Assembly (NCBI GenBank): GCA_004335835.1
Contig: RWJK01001932.1
Coordinates: 61,209-125,208 of the forward strand
DNA from: Scenedesmus sp. ARA3
Lineage: Eukaryota; Chlorophyta; Chlorophyceae; Sphaeropleales; Scenedesmaceae
Length of the DNA stretch: 64,000 bases
Reading direction: 5' to 3'
Position 1 is the first letter of the stretch, and each line of letters begins with the position of its first letter. The notes under the pieces are model-generated. The model searched no databases. It was not told where the DNA came from and worked only from the letters and a program-made list of their open reading frames with translations. A program made the translations under genes and the position numbers. Positions 12,601-23,218 of this stretch are shown one piece after another.

Positions 12601-14388
12601 TGGAGTGGGTTGTGTTCATGGGCCTGGCCTGGTACCTGGAGCAGGTGCGGCTGTGTTTCTGTGTGTTAGGTGCTTTCAATGTACTTGAGCAGTGCTGCGG
12701 CAGCTCTGCGCGCCTGCGTGCATGTATGCTGCAAATGCTGTTTGCCCAGATATCGGGTCTCAGCTCCTACCTATCAGGTTTCAGGTATTGCTGACAGCTG
12801 AGCCCTGCGCCCTGGCTTCTGTGTGTGCACTGCCGCAGGTGTTTGCCAGCGGCACGGGCAACCTCCGCCACCCGCTGCCATGCCTGCTCTTGGCTGAGAG
12901 CTGGATTCCAAGCAGGCAAACATGATGAGTGTGTCTGTGTCTGTGACATCTTCTTGTGTGCCCTGCACTTTGCGCTGCCGCAGGTGTTTGCCAGCGGCAC
13001 GGGCAAGCGCCGCCACCCGCTGCCATGCCTGCTCTTGGCTGAGAGCTGGATTCCAAGCAGGCAAACACGAGTTTGTGACATTCCCATGTGTGCCCTATAA
13101 TTGGTGCTGCCACAGGTGTTTGCCAGCGGCACGGGCAACCGCCGCCACCCGCTGTTCTTCCTGGAGCCGCTGCGCAACTGGTTGTCTGGCGGCACGGGCG
13201 GCAAGGGCGGCAAGGGCAGCAGGCAGCCCCGGGCCAGTGGCGAGCTGCAGCTGCCCACCATCAAGAGCAGCAGCGTGGTGTCCAGCAGCTCGATGCTGCG
13301 CGTGGCGGCGACGTCGTCAGCCGCAGGTGGGTGGTTGGTGTCTGAGGGGGGAGGCGGCGGTTGGACAGCTGTTGTCGGGGGTTGTAGCGCCTGGGTGTGG
13401 GATGTGTGCCGAGCTGCTTCCAGCAGCTCACCTCTTTTGTTGTGTAGCACGGCTATGACAGCTGCAGGTTGCATGGTAGGGCGGTGACCGCACGACAGTG
13501 ATGCGGGCAGGCGCATGCCACTGCATCCAGGCGGTGTCAACACGCTGCACTCACGCCGCTGTGCCGCATGTCCCGCTGCAGGCAAGGCTGCGCTCACCGC
13601 TGCTGCTGCCGGGGGCGTGCCGCCTGCTGAGGAGCCCGATGACGTGGCTGAGGAGCGGGCACGCGTGGAGGGGCTCAATGACTATGAGGCACACCCCATC
13701 GTTGTGCGGCAGCTGAACAAGACCTACCCGGGGCTGGACGGGCAGCCGCCAAAGGTGAGGGGGTGGTGGGTGGGGTGGGGGTGTGGGGTTGTGGAGTGTG
13801 AAACGTTAGGGCGGAGGCAGGTGGAGGGGGTTTGGAGGGGGAGGGGGCGGCTGAGGGTTGGAGGGGAGGGTTTGCAGGATAACATGCATTTACAAGCTGT
13901 ACGATATTTTGTCAGGAGCGAGGGTCTACAGGAAGCTCTGCATTGCTAGCTAGCTTACGCCGTGTAGTGCCTGCATTGGTGATGGTGTGCCCCCAGGTTG
14001 GCTCGCAAATGTCATGGCTTGGCTGCCAGCTACCTCAACTGCTGCTGCGTGTGCACCTGCCTGCCTGCAGCTTGCTGTGCGCACGCTCAACCTGGGCATT
14101 GAGCGGGGCGAGTGCTTCGGGCTGCTGGGGCCCAACGGCGCGGGCAAGTCCACCTCCATCAACATGATGGTGAGGGGGCAGCAGTAGCAACAGCAGTGGC
14201 AGCAGCAGCGGTGGCAGCAGCAGCGGTGGCAGCGCCGTCATGGGCAATGACAGCAGTGCGAGCACGAGGTGGTGGCATGAATTTTGAATGCAGCTAGTGG
14301 GATGAGTGGAGTTGAAACAGGTTAACGCCACGCAGGCCTGCAGGATCTCATGCAACAGATACGCCGTTGTCAACTTCACACACGACTG

Positions 14389-14434
<46 letters not shown>

Positions 14435-15965
14435 GCCAGGTGGGCCTGCTGGAGCCCAGTGCCGGTACCGCATTGATTGGCGGCTACGACATCACCCACG
14501 ACATGGACGCCATCTACAGCCTCATGGGGGTCTGCCCGCAGCATGACCTGCTCTGGGAGACACTCACAGGTGGGCTGGGGCTGATAGGGTGGCGATAGCT
14601 GGTGCTTGTAACTGCGGCAGTGCTGCATGAATGAGGCTTTGTTGCAGTGTGATGCTCCATGCGTTACAGCTAGCTCAAGGTGATTGATTATGATGCAGTG
14701 ATTTAACACATCTGGTTTCCCTGCTGTCTCACGCGTGTTGCTGCTGCTTGTGCTGTGTGCCGTGCAGGCCGCGAGCACCTGCTGTTCTACGGCAGGCTGA
14801 AGGGCCTCACAGGTGAGTGCAGGGCAGCCAGCAGCAATGACACTGCACAGCGAGCTGTTCTGAACATTGCCTGGCTGCTTTTATGCAACAGCCAGAACCA
14901 ATCATTGCAATATATCTCTGGCCTTTTGCCGTATCGCCTTGTTACATGGTGTATGCCTGGGCTGATATATCCCGTATCACCCCGGGTGACTCCGTATCAC
15001 CCCGGGTATCTCCGTATCGTGCTGGGTAACTCCGTATCGTGCCGGGTGACTCCGCATCACCATAGACCGCCCACCATGCCAACTATCACTTCATAGCAAC
15101 AATCATGCCTGGCAAACCATGCACAGCAAACCACCATGCCCAACACCCCATGCTCAGCAATTTATGATGCGCCGCAAACACTGCAACACCACATGCGTCC
15201 ATGAAATGCATCAACAATGCCATCATCCAGCAGCACAACCGCCTGCGCCTCACGCCCACACCAACATCGCTCGATGCAGCAGCCATCGCAGGTACGCACC
15301 CTTCGCCCGCTTCAGTGCGGCAGAGTGTGCATACACCTGGCTTGTGCATATAGTGCCTCAGCGCAAGCAGGCCACCAAACTATGCTCAAGCATCGTGCCC
15401 GCTGCTGCCACTCGCTGCCTGCTGCAGGCCCTGCGCTGGAGGCTGCGGTTGAGTCCAGCCTGCGCGCGGTGAACCTGTGGTCGGGCAAGGTGGGCGACAA
15501 GCAGGCGCGGCAGTACAGCGGCGGCATGAAGCGCCGCCTGAGCGTGGCCATCAGCTTCACCGGCAACCCGCTGGTGGTGTACCTGGACGAGCCCAGCACG
15601 GTGAGGGGCCGGGGTTTAGGGTTTAGGCTCAGATCACTTTGGTTCAGGGTTTAGGCCTAAGCATTTACTTGTATGTGTTGGGATTCACCGGCAACCCGCT
15701 GGTGGTGTACCTGGACGAGCCCAGCACGGTGAGGGGCCAGTGTTGAGGGGCCATGGAAATCTGGATGATGCAATGCAGCGTTGGTGATCAGGTGCTGCTT
15801 GCTTGTAGGCAGGCTGTTGGCAGCTGGTGGGGTGGCCACCTCTTCTCCTTGGGCCAAGCATCCAACAACTGCTAGCAGCAGGTGTCCTTTTTGGGTAGCG
15901 GCACCAGCTGGGTGCACTTGTTGAGGCTGCAGCCTGCAAAGCAGAGTCTATCAGGCTTCTGACAT

Positions 15966-16014
<49 letters not shown>

Positions 16015-17420
16015 GTGTTGCTGCTGCAGGGCCTGGACCCTGCATCTCGGCGCAACCTGTGGGACGTGGTCAAGGCCAACAAGCGCGACCGGGCCATCGT
16101 GCTGACCACGCACAGCATGGAGGAGGCGGAGATGCTGTGTGACAGGCTGGGCATCTTTGTGGACGGGCGGCTGGTGTGCATCGGCAACCCCAAGGAGATC
16201 ACCAGCAGATACGGCGGCTTCCTGGTGAGGGGGCCAAGGATTTTAATGCTGTGCTTGTTAGTGGATTGTCAATCGAGTGGTTGATAGCATGCAGTTGGTG
16301 GTGGGTATGTGTGCATGGGGCTGCCAATGGTTCACCAGCAGATACGGCGGCTTCCTGGTGAGGGGGGCAAGGATTGTAATGCTGTGCACTTGTTGGTGGA
16401 TCGTCGAATGAGTGGTGAATAGCTTGTTGTTGGTGGGTGGTTTGTGTGCATCAGCAACCCCAAGGAGATCACCAGCAGATACGGCGGCTTCCTGGTGGGG
16501 GGCAGCAGGGTGGTTGGAGGAGAGGGTGGCTGGAGGGTGATGTGTGTGGAGGGTTGGTAGTGCAGCAACGTCCTCAAGCTGTGTTTTGCTACAACTGTGC
16601 TTGCCGGCTGTACGACTGCACTGACTGTCCAGGTGATGGATGGTTCGAAGGTGTGCTACAGGCAGGGCCGGCCAAAGCGCTGGGTAGCGCTGGAGATGCA
16701 GTGCTGGCGGCTTTTGTGGTGCCATGCAGTTGGGCAAACAATGGCGCCTGGCTTTGTGCAATGGGCTGTCAACTGCTCTGTGGCCCAATGCGGCAAAGCA
16801 AGGATCCACAGCAATGCTCTGCCTCTGTGCTGCTGCTGCCGATGCTGCTGGCCCTGCCGCCGCTAGGTGTTCACCATCACCGTGCCTGCTGAGCAGGAGG
16901 CTGCTGCGCGGCAGCTGGTGGCGGCCATGTCTCCCAACGCGCGCCTCACCTACAGCGTGGGCGGCACGCTCAAGTTCGAGCTGCCCACAGCAGAGGTGAG
17001 CGCAGCACAGACGCAGCTGCTGGAGAGCAGAGTTGTGCTGGCAGATGTAGCAGCACTCCATCGTCCTGCTGCATGGCCGTCACTTGCAGTGCTTGGCCCT
17101 GCAAGACGGCTTCATGGCATGAAGTTCATGCTTCGTCTGCATGAAGCATGAAGTTCATGCTTCGTCTGCAAAGCAGCTTCTTTACGTGGCAACCGCGCCA
17201 ATTGCTTCACAGACACTGCGCTGTGCACACCTGCTCACCCCGCTGCTGCCACTGTCCCTGCCGCTGCTCCTCGCAGGTGAGCCTGAGCCGCGTGTTTGCC
17301 ACCATGGCGGGCAGCCGTGCAGCCGGGCTGGCGGTGCTGGACTGGGGCGTGGCCAACGCCACGCTGGAGGAGGTGTTCATACGCTTTGCGCGCGCCATCG
17401 GGGCCAAGGCCGGCGACTGA
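7616..17420 (+). CDS. Half-size ABCA transporter, AtABCA3-12 (ATH) type, complete
   Basis: Membrane ABC transporter with one TMD and one NBD. Exons: 7616-8179, 8639-8827, 9002-9292, 9636-9848, 10080-10331, 10584-10626, 10838-10970, 11233-11420, 11684-11903, 12356-12521, 13116-13326, 13582-13754, 14071-14169, 14440-14569, 14768-14812, 15428-15600, 16030-16224, 16867-16995, 17277-17420. All phases close, giving 1185 aa. [11 protein letters not shown] and a TM segment near residues 160-185 match the ATH clade; a Cys-rich luminal stretch (CGCQCTKCC) and a long loop follow. Walker A is GPNGAGKS (901-908), Q-loop CPQHD, signature YSGGMKRR (1002-1009), Walker B LVVYLDEP (1021-1028), D-loop GLDP, switch His1058 in TTHSMEEAE. 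All catalytic motifs are intact. The first 120 residues are low-complexity. The start could instead be the ATG at 7770, or an acceptor may precede GCGGAC at 7775. Exon borders are duplicated at five places. Confidence 0.9.
9593..9624 (+). repeat. (CTG)n tract before a splice acceptor
   Basis: A run of CTG units ends about 11 bases before the acceptor of the exon at 9636. It stands where a polypyrimidine tract would normally be. Confidence 0.75.
11879..12100 (+). repeat. Three copies of exon end (L)VPSFALF-R plus donor
   Basis: The exon end at 11879-11907 (GTGCCCAGCTTCGCGCT, then TTCAG and GTGAG) recurs as a shorter version at 11993-12020 and as a near-complete version at 12066-12100. All copies lie in the intron before the exon at 12356. 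Confidence 0.85.
12471..12647 (+). repeat. Duplicated exon end [17 protein letters not shown]
   Basis: A 54-bp segment ending the exon (12471-12524, donor included) recurs at 12594-12647 with only two residues changed (LL to VV). The offset is 123 bp. The second copy also ends in CAG followed by GT. Confidence 0.9.
12829..13153 (+). repeat. Three copies of an acceptor plus exon start VFASGTGN
   Basis: The true exon start at 13116 (GCCACAG then GTGTTTGCCAGCGGCACGGG) is preceded by two copies at about 12829-12924 and 12974-13070. Both have CCGCAG acceptors and read VFASGTGN or VFASGTGK. After RHPL the two upstream copies share another 45 bp ([10 protein letters not shown]) that the true exon does not have. 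Confidence 0.9.
14385..14434 (+). repeat. (CTG)16 tract before a splice acceptor
   Basis: A nearly pure CTG run ends 5 bases before the acceptor of the exon at 14440. Confidence 0.9.
14979..15066 (+). repeat. 20-bp intronic minisatellite
   Basis: Four to five copies of a 20-bp unit of the form CCGTATCACCCCGGGTGACT lie in the intron between the exons 14768-14812 and 15428-15600. The copies differ at a few positions. Confidence 0.8.
15556..15738 (+). repeat. Duplicated Walker B exon end
   Basis: The 55-bp stretch 15556-15610, coding [15 protein letters not shown] plus the donor GTGAGGGGCC, is repeated without change at 15684-15738, offset 128 bp. The second copy lies in the intron before the D-loop exon. 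Confidence 0.92.
15969..16016 (+). repeat. (CTG)n tract before a splice acceptor
   Basis: About 15 CTG units end shortly before the acceptor of the exon at 16030 (GTTGCTGCTGCAG). Confidence 0.9.
16176..16506 (+). repeat. Three copies of exon end TSRYGGFL plus donor
   Basis: The exon end at 16190-16235 recurs at 16331-16372 and 16449-16506. The intronic sequence between copies is also duplicated (GCAAGGATT then TAATGCTGTGC), so the unit is about 120-140 bp. The third copy carries GTGGGG in place of GTGAGG. Confidence 0.9.
17118..17171 (+). repeat. 30-bp intronic tandem duplication
   Basis: ATGAAGTTCATGCTTCGTCT occurs twice, 30 bp apart, in the last intron of the second ABCA gene. Confidence 0.85.
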
Positions 17421-19458
17421 TTGATGTGTCATGTCGCATCATGGTGTCGGGGGTGGTGACTTGCCGTCAGGCTGCTGGCGTCGTATCAGCTGGCATGTGG
17501 TGCGCTCGCGCGATTGGGGCCAAGTCGGGTGGCTGATGCTGGTTGGTTTTGACGCTAGGGGCTGCTGCGGGTGCTGGGTGGATGGATGGCATTTGGTGCT
17601 AGCATGATTGACTGTGCAGGGCTCCTATTTGCTGGGGCAGTTGCTGTATTTTTGGTGATTTAATTTTCTTATGTGAGCTGGCAGGAGTGAGGCTGCTCTG
17701 CAGTTTGGCAGGGTTGCTGTGGGTGGAGTTTTGGGGTTTCATGTTTTTACGTTGCAACCCAATAGCGGGTATTGTCACGCTGTGCGAGCAGCAGCAGCAC
17801 AATACTGTGCAGTCCGCGCCATGTTGGTGGTTGGGCTGTTTCAGGTCTAGGTGCTGAACGCAAGGCGCAGGTCTAGACAACAGATCTGTGCCTGTTCACA
17901 GTGTGATGCTGTTGGCTTGTGGCGTGGCCCTTATGTCTGCAGCAAGCCATCGTGCCCTGTGTGGCGGCATCTTGATTTGGGGGTGTGATTTGACGGTGAT
18001 TAGGGTGTTGGGGCTGTGAGCGGGTGCGCACAGTGAATACATTGCTGCTGGCAGCTCTGTGTGTGCTTGCTTCAAGATTAGCTGTCGTACGGACCCACAG
18101 AGCTCTGTTCCCTCGAGGGAACGCTAATGTTAGGTCTGACCAGTAAGTAAAGCTGTAACTTGCTGATTCTGCAGCACCCAGCACAGCCGTGTCTAGCATG
18201 ATGTGTATGCCATTGGTTGTAACCAATTAATTGATGTCATGGTTGGTATCACGGACGCTGGATGCTCAGCATAAGTCCTGAAACAATGGTTGTTCAACGT
18301 AAAAATTTCGAGAGGGCAACTTGTAGTCGGCGCTCTGATGAGCCTGAGGGTTGCTGGTCGTCACAAACAGGGTGACAGTTGGCTAAAACCTTGGCTCAAA
18401 GCTCAACATCACCATGTTGGCCGTTGCAGTGTTCGTCCCTGTCACTTTGGTTAATCGACTTGCAAGTCCCAGTTGGTGCATCAGCTGGATACTTAGTGAT
18501 GCAAGGCATCACGCAGCTCATGATGGCAAGCAAAGACGCAGATGCAACATGCGGCGCTGATCTTGACAACGCACTTGATCACATGGCACACCTCTTGCGA
18601 CGTGTTGAATAACGAGTAAACAGCAGACCGTAAATGTCTCACAATCGCACCCAACACGCTTCCCTAACTCACAACAAACCCCTAGCATGAGGCAGCGTCA
18701 CGGCAACTGCTGCAGTACAGCTTTATGAAAAGCAGCCATGTCACGTGTACGTGGATTGGTGCCATCTGCTCCTCGTCCCTGCTGCCTCCGTGGCTGCTGC
18801 TGGCAGCCTGATCAGCTGCTCCCGTGCATCAATTGCAGCTGCCAGCTCAGCACCACTGCCCAGCAGCAATGTGCTGGTCGCAAACTGTTCCCAATGGCAT
18901 AAGCATCATCACAGCTCGACAATCCAGTAAGGACAGATCATGGGAGCATCATGACGGTGAGCCCTCACCCACAGAGGCACATCAGCTGCGACCCAGATGC
19001 ATGGTACAACAAGTTGCATGCACTTGGTTGCTGAATCCATTTCATTGTAGAACAAATCAATGAACTACAACATCACATAGCTTGAGATGCACTTGAAGTA
19101 GAGTACAGCTTGCGGTGCAAGTGAGTGCCATTCAAAATGCGTTGGCAACGTACAGGCATACCCAGACACAGGCCACATGCACTTTTTGCTATGACACCAG
19201 CATGCCGCGAACACAAGGGCAACAGCCGCCAACTCAGCTGCCATGTGGTGGGCTGGCAACAGCAGCGACAGCAGCAGCCACTTGATAAGCGCCACAGTGT
19301 AAGTGCGATGGCGGCAACCATGCCGCCCTGACAGCTTCTGGCAGCGCAGACATCCACCGCATACGCCATGCAGATCAACCGGAACATCGAATTCCTGCTA
19401 CTGTTGTCGCAGCACGTGCTTGGCGGCGCAGTTGGGGCGAGCCCTCCACGAGACAGCA
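17421..19458. other. Intergenic region, convergent 3' ends
   Basis: This 2-kb stretch lies between the stop of the plus-strand ABCA gene and the stop of the minus-strand DMP-like gene, so it holds two 3' untranslated regions. Short open frames occur (for example 18379-18612 plus and 19073-19459 minus), but none has recognisable motifs. Nothing else was seen. Confidence 0.5.
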
Positions 19459-20895
19459 TCAGGTTGCCACGTGTATAACGAGTGCTGACCCGCCAGCCAT
19501 CGGTGGCCCTGCTGCCACAGCACTTAAGTCGTTAAATTGTGCTGCTACTGCACCAGGCTGCTCGGGCTCTGCTGCTGCTGCTGCACCAAGCTCTGCTGCT
19601 GCTGCTGCTCCAGGCTGTGCTGTTGCTGCACCCAGCTCTGCTGCTGCTGCTGCTGCTCCAAGCTGTTGTACTGCTGCGCCGGGCTGCGCTGCTGCTGGTG
19701 GTGCGGCAGGCTGCCCAGGCTGTGTTACAGCTGCTGCTGCGTCGGGCTGCGCCGCTGCGCCAGACTGCATCTTGTCTTTTGCCTTGAGAATGGCAATCAG
19801 GGATGACATGCCAAACGCTGTGATGATGGGCACTGCTTGCACTATCTTTGGGGGGATGCAGGGGTAGAAGCAGGTGGTGACAGGAGGCGTCAGCAGCGCC
19901 ACCACCAAGAAAATGACAGTGTTGCAGGCAGCCAGCCAGAAGCGACCGCATGGCCGCCGCCAACACCAATCCCTAAGCTGTTCAGGCGGCGTGGTCTGAT
20001 CGGCGGGTGAGGCTTCTGCTAGGGCTGCCTGCTTGGTCGAAAAGCAGGAGCAGCAGCGGCTGCAACAAGCCTGGAGACAGCTGGTTTTACGCACAGTGCC
20101 AGAAGCATCAGTGCCAGTGCTAGAAGCAACGCTGTTAGCATTGTTAACACCAGCGTTGCCGATGTTTGGACCAGCGTTGCCGTTGTTAGGAGCAGCACTG
20201 TCAGTGCTGGTGTCAGCATTGTAGTATACCACGTAGAAGCAGACAACAGCAGCCAGGAGGACTGCCACTGCTGTCAAGGCAAGGGCATCCCATCCACCAC
20301 ATAGCTTGCCGCTGCAGGTGCAGTCAGCATGGGTGTCATCTGGCCCCACACAGTTGCTCTTGATTGGAGCTGTGATTTGGACCAGAACCTGCAGAAGGTA
20401 CATGCACAAGCAGGGCATGCTAATGATTCAGCAGCAAGAACCACGCTGCCTTGCACTCGTGCTGACGACGCTGCGCAGCGAGCATGCCAGCAACTTGCCT
20501 TGAAGGGGTGTTGACCTAGCCTCACCTGCAAAGCTCCTGCTCATGCAAGGCTGGTCATTTGTCCAATTTTCCGTATATATGTGGCACTGTAATTCACATT
20601 GAAACCTATCCGCTGAAAGCGAAAGCTGCATGCACTCTTGCTCAGTGACCGAATTCCATGCTAGCCAGCTGGCTACAGCTGGCGCCTGAGCACCTGCTTG
20701 TTCCTGTCTCTTTCCTGATGTCTACTGCAAGGATTCACCACAGGAACCCGTGCAGCACTGTACGCCGTACAAACCCATGCTGCTACAGCTCATGTGCTGC
20801 AGGTGGGCCGTACTCACTGTGAAGGACAGGTAGGTGCCTCCCGGCAGGTACGCCGCTAGCGAATTGGCACCTTGCAGGAGGCTTGACTTGCTCAT
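19459..20895 (-). CDS. DUF679/DMP family four-pass membrane protein
   Basis: Two exons (20895-20818 and 20388-19459), phase 0, 335 aa. The order of segments follows the plant DMP fold. TM1 contains ANSLAAYLPGGTYLSF (compare the NLAKLLPTGTVLAFQ type of sequence in plants). TM2 is near 59-81 and TM3 near 175-196. A TTCFYPC loop stands where plants have an NCFFP loop, and TM4 is near 208-229 (VPIITAFGMSSLIAIL). Unusual parts are a 95-residue insert between TM2 and TM3 with repeated N-x-GNAG units and a Cys cluster, and a roughly 100-residue Ala/Gln/Pro tail. Arabidopsis DMP8 and DMP9 act in gamete fusion and other DMPs in membrane remodelling; nothing here shows which role applies. The ATG at 20895 is the first in frame after a stop, but an upstream exon is possible. 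The family call rests on pattern recognition. Confidence 0.65.
19551..19745 (-). repeat. Ala/Gln-coding low-complexity tract
   Basis: Imperfect GCTGCTGCTG and GCAGCACAGCC-like units encode the Ala/Gln/Pro tail of the DMP-like protein, with AAAAELGAA and AQPGAA repeats. Confidence 0.7.
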
Positions 20896-21393
20896 GTAGG
20901 CGAAGGTCCGCAACAACAATCACCTTGAACTCTGCAGCAAGCAGCGTAGCTCCAGGGTTATCCGCGCGTTTGTGCCGATACAGCCGCTTCATGCAAGTTA
21001 AAACAGAACAAATATTATATTTTTAACACTTATGAAGTTTCACACTGAGGTGAAGCAGGTGGCACCAGCAGGTGATCGAGGTGACGTTGTTAGGTGAAGG
21101 TGAGGGGGCGCACCTTTTCGATGCAACAGGCAGGGGCTCGATGCGTACGCCTCTTGACTGAGAAGAATGTGTATGTTATACAACTTCACCAGAGATGAGT
21201 GCAATGCCAGCAACATCAGCACACTACCCAACCTTGTCAAGCTGAGTCAAACCTTGTGCTATAGCCCAACAGCGTACTCCTTCGTAGCCCGCAGTGGCAC
21301 CCATTCTAGCAGCAGTGACCATCTTCAAAGCCTTTGACACCTTGGGTCTGACTTCAACAATCAAGCACCTACAGGCACAGTTCTGCCTGCAAT

Positions 21394-21431
<38 letters not shown>

Positions 21432-21481
21432 ACAGCATTAGCAGCAGCAGCACTTGGAGCAGCATCACCAGCAAACGCGCC
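20896..21481. other. Intergenic region, divergent DMP-like and first MYND gene
   Basis: About 590 bp separates the two start codons. It contains a short CAG run (about 21399-21425) just upstream of the MYND start. No other feature was recognised. It must contain both promoters. Confidence 0.45.
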
Positions 21482-22428
21482 ATGTCCATGCAGCCAACTT
21501 TGGGCACAGCTTCTGTGGTGGAAGTGCTGCAGATGCTCATCGCAGCGCCAGACCTGGCGTATCTCAACGGCATGACTTTGCTAATCCAGCAGCTGCATGA
21601 GTTCTTCACTGCTGTGGAGAAAACACCATTAGGAAATAGCAACATGACACAAAACATGCAGGTGCGTCTGAGCCACCAGCTGCGCTTGCCATGGTACGTG
21701 TTGCACTGCCTGCACATTGACATATGCTGTACAGCAGCTCAAAGGACCTGCATGTTTTGCTGAGCGCTCTCAGTGCAGCAGGCGGCTGGCATAATGACGC
21801 AGCACCAAGCGAAGTCAGCAGCGGCCGATCTCAAGTCTTGTGCTGCTGCACTGCCTTGCAGGAGCTCGTGCAGCAGCACAGCATCTTTCAGCTGCTGGCA
21901 CAGGCCAGCAGCAGGGCGCTGCAGCTGATGCTGATGGCCACCAGCAAGGAGCAGCGCAAGCCTGAGCTGCTCCTTGTGTACATGCAGCTGCAGCAGCTGC
22001 TGCCAATATGCCAGGCTGCATGTGCCAGTTGCTGCGCGGGCACGGCGCCAGAAGAGGCAGCAGCAGCGCAGCAGCTTGCGCTACAGCAGGTGCAGGAAAC
22101 AGGTGAGCAACCACCGGCTGCGACAGCAGATCTACTTACGATGTGTTGGATGAATGCACTGCCCATCAGGTGTGCAATGCAAGGAGCAGAGCGGTCCTGG
22201 TTGAGGCAGAAGATTGTGCTCAGGACACATTCTAGCGGCATTCAATACCCAGCTGATGTGTATACTTGAGTACCTACTTGCACATTCCTTCAACCCTCCT
22301 ACGCTTCTCGGTTGGCTGTGCGCTGCTTGCAGACTTCCCACAGAGGTTGTCAACAGCATGTGCCCGAGACATGGCTTGGCTGGAGCAGCAGCAGCACGCC
22401 AGGCAGCAGCGACAGCAGCAGCAGCAGC

Positions 22429-22519
<91 letters not shown>

Positions 22520-23187
22520 AGGGGCCAAGAAGCAGTCAACCAAGAAGCAGCGGCAGCCACCAGGCAGCCTCACCGCAGCTCAGGCAGACCCAGCAGCGTG
22601 CGTAAGGATCTATACGTACTTTGATGCGCTCCACTTCCTGTGTCCAATGGTGCTGTGCTGTTTTCTGGCCCAATGGCACCCCAGAGTGAGCTGTATGTGC
22701 GGCTTGCTTGGGCAGTGCTGCGCTGCGAGGACGCCTGCAGAGTCCCGGGTGTTGACGCCTCAATCAGCACTGCAGAGGAGCACGCCAAATTGGCGCTGAG
22801 TGGTGCAGGCGAAGAAGCGATCAGCATGGCAAGCATGCTGGCGAAGCAGCTGGCACCTGGCTTTGAGCATGGCAAGCGCTTGCAGATGCCGCAGCTCGCA
22901 GATGCTGCAGTAAGCAACGCACTGTACTGCCTACTGCTGGCAAACTTTGCACAGCATGTCATGGCGCTGCATGAGAGTTTGGAAGAGCAGGGCGGCGGGC
23001 GCGTGGCGCTGCCGCAGCAGCACCACAGGCAGTTGCTGCAGGAGCTGGGCATTGGCTGGCTGCAGCACAGCGAGCTGCGCAGGCCCACAGCACCACTGGT
23101 GGCACCGGCGTTTGATGTGGATGCAGCAGCTGTGGCGCTGAGGCATCACATGAACCTGGCAGCACCGCGTGACGCTGCCGCCGCCAG

Positions 23188-23218
<31 letters not shown>

